Below, piece after piece: positions 7,819 through 11,566 of a stretch of DNA of 11,566 nt. The DNA is from Rhizopus sp. PT2906. Taxonomy: Eukaryota; Mucoromycota; Mucoromycetes; Mucorales; Rhizopodaceae. The DNA lies in the NCBI GenBank assembly GCA_025529335.1, contig JAMYHX010000814.1:1-11566 (forward strand), written 5' to 3'. Position numbers and translations under genes: made by a program. The first letter of the stretch is position 1, and each line of letters begins with the position of its first letter. The notes below the pieces were generated by a model. It had not been told where the DNA came from. It saw nothing but the letters and a program-made list of their open reading frames with translations, and made no database searches.

Positions 7819-8691
7819 ATGTCCTCCCTTGAAGATCAGGTGTAAATGCTGCAGCAACAATTGGCTGCTTTGCAACAACAGCCCAATAATAACGCCTTTC
7901 CCATGGATTGTTCCTCTCCCACATCGCAGTTAGCTGAAGACACTGCTCCTTTACACTCGGTCGGCACACATCCTCACTATGACTGGATACCTTCTGATTT
8001 CCTACTCCAATTTCTCCAACTGGATACACATTTATGCACAGCTCCTTTGTTAAAGGACAATGATCGCAAGATCATTGTTGAAAATCATTCTCCTCTTGCA
8101 ATGTTAGACTATCGACCTCCTTCTTCTGTCCCCACTACAGAAAGACTCATGAACAGGGCCCAAAAAATGGAAAATCAATCATTGAAACGCCTACAATACT
8201 TCACCCCAGCGGTTTTCCACCCCCTAGACATCCTTGCACACGAACTCTTCACATCAGAAGCCGATAATCCAAACTTGGAAAGATATCTCACGATGCTGCG
8301 AAATGTACGCAAACTTCTTCTCCATATTTGTTCCTCCATGACACAAGACAGAAACAACACCGCCCTGCGTGCGGTGAACCCTTCCTTTTCCTTTCGTTCC
8401 GGGCACGACGGTCAATACATAATGTCCCTAGACGAATTCCAGCAAACTTTGGCACAGCAAACCGCTACTCGCAAAGCTACTCGAGAATCCACTAGTCGTT
8501 ACTACTGCAAAAGACATAGTGGCGCTATCAACCCGTCTCACTTCCCGTCGGGTACCGACAGTTTGTTTTTTCGACAAGATCCGTCCTCTCAGCAGGGCGG
8601 TCTCAACTACAACATCACCCCTTTCAACAGTCACTACAACAGCAACCTCAGCAACCACAACAACCCTTTTCGCCAACAGCAACTCCAGTAG
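7819..8691 (+). pseudogene. DIRS Gag-like protein with one early stop
   Basis: An ATG at 7819 starts MSSLEDQV, then TAA at 7843-7845, then MLQQQLAALQQQ and an uninterrupted frame to TAG at 8689-8691. The residues on either side of the stop form one Gln/Leu-rich, coiled-coil-like stretch, so the stop probably replaced CAA. If so the original Gag began at 7819 and had 290 residues; translation from ATG 7846 would give 281. The middle (HYDWIPSDFLLQFL, then LAMLDYRPPSS) has the look I associate with DIRS Gag proteins of Mucorales, and the C-terminus is Asn/Gln/His-rich (about 8580-8691). The Gag packages element RNA. The Pol frame overlaps its 3' end, as is usual in DIRS elements. The identification rests mainly on position before the RT. 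Confidence 0.72.
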
Positions 8692-9391
8692 GTGGAAGAC
8701 TCAGCAAGTTCGCTTCCGCTTGGACAAAATTTCCAACAATCAATTCGTCAACAACGTAATCCAACACGGTTACTCCATTCCTTTCCACACAATTCCTCCA
8801 CTCACGACATCACCAACACCAATCATTCCTTACTCAACCGAACAACAACAATTGATAGACAAAGCGATACAAGACCTTTTACTCAAATCAGCAATCGAAC
8901 CAGAAACAATCGACGAAGCTTAACAAATTCCCGGATTTTACAGCTCGATCTTTGTCATTCCAAAAAAGAACGGCGGAATCAGACCAGCCTTCAACCTGAA
9001 CCGCCTCAATCAATATCTAGACCCACCGCATTTCAAGATTGAAACAATCAGGGAAGTGGCCCACTTGTTACGCAAAAACGATTACTTAGTTTCCATAGAT
9101 CTCTCAGGCGCATTCCCACACATCTCAGTTCATCCGGGCTCCCGCAAGTTTCTTCGTTTCAAGTGGAAATCGCAAGTTTATCAATATACGACTACACCCT
9201 TTGGATTGGCTTCGGTTCCTTACCTCTTTACCAAAATCTGTCGACCAATCCTCGAATGGGCACGGTCCCAGGGTATCAGGATTTCCGCTTATTTGCACGA
9301 TTGGATACTCGCAGCCGAATCCAAAACGTTGGCACTCCAACAAACCAACATGTTTGTACAACAGCTCCAACAGCTAGGCTGGATAGTGAAC
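8519..9391 (+). pseudogene. DIRS Pol, N-terminal part: reverse transcriptase
   Basis: The frame is open from 8519 (overlapping Gag) but protein-like sequence starts near 8690. It shows IIPYSTEQQQLI, then a TAA at 8921-8923, then FYSSIFVIPKKNGGIRPAF (RT motifs 1-2), YLVSIDLSGAF (motif A, catalytic Asp kept), TTPFGLASVPYLF (motif B) and AYLHDWILAA (motif C). Motif C should read YLDDW; CAC at 9296-9298 puts His for the first catalytic Asp, which by itself should abolish polymerisation. The TAA sits between EA and QIPGF and is explained by CAA to TAA. After GWIVN (9377-9391) the frame leaves DIRS and enters antisense Tc1 sequence, stopping at 9431-9433. The true continuation is on minus from 6579. 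Confidence 0.9.
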
Positions 9392-9946
9392 TGTAGATAT
9401 GACGTGGTGCGGCTGCAGCTCACTTGTAGGTAAACTCCAGTAATATTCGATACCATCCGAGCCCCAGACGTTGATTTTTGACTCATCGGAGAAGATTACC
9501 TTTCGCCAGTCATGTATATTCCAGCTTCTATGCGCCAAAGCCCAATTCAGACGCTCTTCTCTGTGCTTGGACAAAAATGGTACCTTTTTCTTTGGGCGGG
9601 CTTTGAAACCTATACTCTTCAGTGCATTTAAGGTAGTAAAATAGGCTAAATTGGGGTATAGGGACATGAAATGCTTATGCACCTCTACGCCAGTCTTGAG
9701 CTCACCAGTAAGAACCATTCTCTTCATCAATGACTTGTTGGTTTCGCTTAAAACAGCAAGTCTTCTACCAAGGTTAACCGGACGCACAATACCTCATGCA
9801 TCACAATAGCGCGAAACAGTGGATTTAGATACATGTAAACGCTGGGCAATTTCTTCAAATGACATGTCGGATTCAGACAAAAGAGAACGAAGGTTGATTT
9901 GTAAAACTTGAGGTAATCACAAAGTGAGTTGCACACGAAGAACCAT
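9389..9946 (-). pseudogene. Tc1-like transposase, N-terminal half
   Basis: ATG at 9946-9944 begins MVLRVQLTL, with stops TGA at 9919-9917 and TGA at 9796-9794; the frame then runs open to the breakpoint. The first DNA-binding helix-turn-helix is visible as FEEIAQRLHVSKSTVSRY. A second domain follows (ALKSIGFKARPKKKVPF), then the first catalytic Asp in VIFSDESKIN and the family motif NVWGSDGIEYYW. Both TGA codons can be CGA (Arg) with C to T. The last whole codons are HHVISTV, continuing as KHGGGS at 6580 on plus. Beyond 9389 this minus frame runs into antisense DIRS sequence for five codons before a stop. Confidence 0.92.
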
Positions 9947-9954
9947 AAAATAGG

Positions 9955-9984
9955 AAAACACTGGAACGGTTTTTTAGCTTACTG
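9955..9984 (-). repeat. Tc1 terminal repeat, 5' end
   Basis: Reading inward on minus it starts CAGTAAGCTAAAAAACCGTT. It pairs with 7258-7287 (26/30, transitions only). TA at 9985-9986 fits the Tc1 target rule. Confidence 0.85.
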
Positions 9985-9986
9985 TA

Positions 9987-10374
9987 CTTCTCGCAAGATG
10001 GATTGCGTACAGATAAAGGAGAGACTGTGCTTGCACATTTGGAGAAGTATAGCTTTACAATTTGTTGTGCAGTACACGTATGTTTAATCATTGTATTTTC
10101 GTTTTGTAGAATTTTGAAAGATGAGGTGCATTGGGTAGCATACCATGCCGACAAGTACCTTCATTTGGGAAATCGCTCTTCCAACAGAGTCGAAAGATCT
10201 CACGCTTCCCTCAAGGCAGCGCTTGGGACATTCTCAGGTAAATTGGATCTAGTTTTGCATAAGATCGGCTTATGGGCAGAAGAAAAGGTAAATGAAATTT
10301 ATAAAGCAAATCAAAAATATATGATATATACAGAATGCATGAAAATAAAGAATTGCACGAATCATGATCAATAA
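9987..10374 (+). pseudogene. MULE/FAR1-type transposase fragment
   Basis: The Tc1 insertion at TA 9985-9986 cuts off everything upstream. The frame reads FSQDGLRTDKGETVLAHLEK and then DEVHWVAYHADKYLHLGN and RSSNRVERSHASLK. H-L-G-N, R-S-S-N-R-V-E and a nearby S-H-A-S-L-K is the end of the MULE transposase core, containing its third catalytic Glu, as known from Mutator-like and FAR1 proteins. A 63-bp intron at 10047-10109 (weak donor GTATAG, acceptor TTTTGTAG) may join LAHLEK to ILKDEVHW; it is a multiple of three without stops, so both versions stay open. After AEEK (10288) homology becomes unclear and the frame ends at 10374. The first two catalytic residues of the core are not in the window. 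Confidence 0.7.
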
Positions 10375-10551
10375 TTTCTTTCGACTTGACATAAATGAGT
10401 ACCATTATCGCTTGAAACGAAGAGATATTATCAACTAAATATATAAACTTTTGTGAAATTACTTTTATTAAGACATGAGTACACTTATATTTGTCTTGTT
10501 ATGCTTGAAATAATTTGCGACATACTAAATGTAAAAATAGCGAGACATCAG
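10375..10551. other. Non-coding break between MULE core and SWIM region
   Basis: AT-rich sequence with stops in all frames. It may be a long intron (a GTAAAT donor at about 10288 and an ATCAG acceptor at 10551, although the phases do not fit well) or an insertion that broke the gene. Confidence 0.4.
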
Positions 10552-11545
10552 AAATTTGAAAAACGAGCAAGAAATGCTCAAAAGAAGTGTGGATTTGTTG
10601 AATAAGCATACTGACTACCGCGTTCAGCAACTACAAAGCAAAGCGTCTAAGTTTGCTATGAGCAAAATAAAGCTTGAGCTCGCTAAGCTTCTTTCTTATC
10701 CTTCTTGCATGCCGCTTGCGCAATGTAGTTGCTATTATCGCAACAGTTACAGACTTCCTTGTGAGAGTGTACTTTGCCAGTTTGATGTTATCCCTCTCAA
10801 CATCATAACAAAAAGATGGTTAAATATCAGCACGTTGAGCGTTAGTAAGTGTTATGAAATAGCACAAACATACATTTACAAGCCCTTAGCAATAATTCTT
10901 TTTTTGTATCTATATAAATAGTTCAAGATCATACGCATCCAATTGAAGTGCCAAAAGCTGGTCCAACCCTAATTGATGCAAATCTACAGAAAGCAATTCT
11001 AGAGCTACAAGATTTAAGCGAAAAATTAAAGAATGATCAAGACAAAGAGAGCTTACTTTAGCAAATTGAAAACTTGAAAAAGAATGCAGAAGCAAATGAA
11101 AAACGTGTGGAAAACCTCCAGTTTCCTTCTCTATCAGTGGATATGAAAGGAAGACCGAAGAACACAAAGCGTTTACCGATTACATTGAAATTTTAGAAGA
11201 ATTTAGAAAAGAAGCGAAACCGGATTGGAGATGGAAACTGTGGATTTAAATGTATGATATACGCTATTTATGATGATCAACATCAATTCATACAAGTAAA
11301 AGAACAAATGCTAGAGCATTATTTAAAAAACAAAGCATCTTTGTATAAAGGCAAGTACTTTGACATTTGAACTTATATATCTTTGTTGCAACAGATCGCA
11401 TAGACAAAAAAGAATAGAAGAGGTTTTAAAGGACCGTAGCACGTTCACTAATACTGTTCACTGGTTTGACACAGTTGATGCTCCTCAACTAGTTTTGACT
11501 TTGGTGCATATATACTACACACACAACAGTTTTCATTATAAATGA
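10552..11545 (+). pseudogene. C-terminal part of the MULE gene: SWIM-like zinc-finger remnant followed by OTU cysteine protease
   Basis: Exon 10552-10844 encodes FAMSKIKLELAKLL and CSCYYRNSYRLPCESV, which resembles a SWIM finger (CxC...CxH) that has lost its final His. A 77-bp intron (10845-10921, GTAAGT...AATAG) joins it in frame to VIQDHTHPIEVP. Two TAG stops follow (11059-11061 before QIENL, and 11194-11196 before KNLEKK); both could be CAG to TAG. Then comes GDGNCGFKCMIYAIYDD, the OTU active-site motif with its Cys codon at 11239-11241. A probable 40-bp intron (11355-11394, GTACTT...ACAG) leads to RIEEVLKD and HWFDTVDAPQLVLTLV, the usual later part of OTU domains near the catalytic His. 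OTU proteases remove ubiquitin-like proteins. The frame continues from the transposase tail, so this appears to be one MULE-OTU polypeptide, now decayed. It ends at TGA 11543-11545, or runs on through another intron past the window. Confidence 0.7.
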
Positions 11546-11566
11546 AGGTAAAGAAAAAAATGCTAG

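Larger units (their letters stand above)
7755..9388 (+). mobile_element. DIRS-type retroelement, 5' half (Gag + reverse transcriptase)
   Basis: Starts with the 29-bp terminal repeat 7755-7783 and ends at the inversion breakpoint 9389-9391, directly after the RT segment GWIVN. It is on plus while the 3' half is on minus. Its codon use is C-rich compared with the AT-rich flanks. Confidence 0.88.
6577..9391. other. Inverted segment (about 2.8 kb) with breakpoints inside DIRS and Tc1
   Basis: Left junction CTTGGTGTT|AAGCATGGG (6571-6588) joins DIRS to Tc1; right junction GGATAGTG|AACTGTAGA (9381-9397) joins DIRS to Tc1 in the reciprocal way. Flipping 6580-9388 gives CTTGGTGTT|CACTATCC and CCCATGCTT|AACTGTAGA. 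These restore the DIRS frame (GWIVN followed by TKKSIL) and the Tc1 frame (HHVISTV followed by KHGGGSL) with no base gained or lost. The only shared sequence at the breakpoints is GTT/AAC, so the exact edge is ambiguous by 3 bp. Confidence 0.9.
9389..9984 (-). mobile_element. Tc1-like transposon, 5' half
   Basis: Runs on minus from the terminal repeat (9984-9955, preceded by TA at 9985-9986) to the inversion breakpoint. Only about 8 bp separate the terminal repeat from the transposase ATG at 9946. Confidence 0.88.

Noticed and set aside
7729..9998. Decamer TCTCGCAAGA at 7729-7738 and again at 9989-9998, next to element ends
   Set aside because: A shared 10-mer is expected many times by chance in a window this size, and the surrounding bases do not match.
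11351..11394. A GC-AG intron in the OTU region (GCAAGT donor at 11351)
   Set aside because: Using that donor puts the next exon in the wrong phase and hits a TAG. A GT donor at 11355 with the same acceptor gives an open phase-2 junction, so no unusual intron is needed.
1..11566. CRISPR array, tRNA or rRNA genes, bacterial operons
   Set aside because: No regularly spaced repeats, no tRNA-like cloverleaf boxes and no rRNA-like conserved stretches were seen; introns mark the sequence as eukaryotic.

Overview
The window looks like transposon-rich nuclear DNA from an early-diverging fungus, most likely Mucoromycota/Mucorales. The reasons are short introns (about 40-77 bp) with GTAAG-type donors and AG acceptors, AT-rich spacers, a DIRS-type tyrosine-recombinase retroelement, a Tc1-like transposon, a MULE/FAR1-type transposase joined to an OTU protease domain, and a family of uncharacterised proteins that I associate with Mucorales. 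The taxonomic call is inference. No intact single-copy housekeeping gene is visible.

Layout. 1-448 (+): 3' part of an unknown-family gene with one intron. 772-1291 (-): a second, shorter member of what looks like the same fold. 1676-4519: a discrete element bounded by 157-bp terminal inverted repeats (149/157 identical, TA at both ends). It carries one three-exon gene of 561 codons (minus strand, 3730-1912), a full-length member of the same family broken by a single TAG, plus a small MITE-like inverted-repeat unit (3947-4088). 4966-6576 (-): the 3' half of a DIRS element (RNase H and tyrosine recombinase). 6580-7287 (+): the 3' half of a Tc1-like transposon. 7289-7754: non-coding flank. 7755-9388 (+): the 5' half of the DIRS element (Gag and reverse transcriptase). 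9389-9984 (-): the 5' half of the Tc1 transposon. 9987-11545 (+): a decayed MULE transposase C-terminus with a SWIM-like zinc-finger remnant followed by an OTU cysteine-protease domain.

The two most interesting observations are these. First, the DIRS and Tc1 elements are not randomly broken. Inverting 6580-9388 restores both in frame with no base lost. The two breakpoints share the trinucleotide GTT/AAC, and both elements' terminal inverted repeats now lie as direct repeats, as expected if their halves have been swapped by one inversion. Second, the 1676-4519 element has long near-identical TIRs but encodes no recognisable DDE transposase. Its only gene belongs to a family whose C-terminal core resembles a PD-(D/E)XK nuclease fold. 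Copies of that fold lie outside the TIRs on both strands, one sharing an intron position with it.

Almost every premature stop in these elements is one C-to-T or G-to-A step from a plausible Gln, Arg or Trp codon, and every mismatch between paired repeats that I counted is a transition. This suggests that transition-biased decay (methylcytosine deamination or a RIP-like process) has acted across the region.
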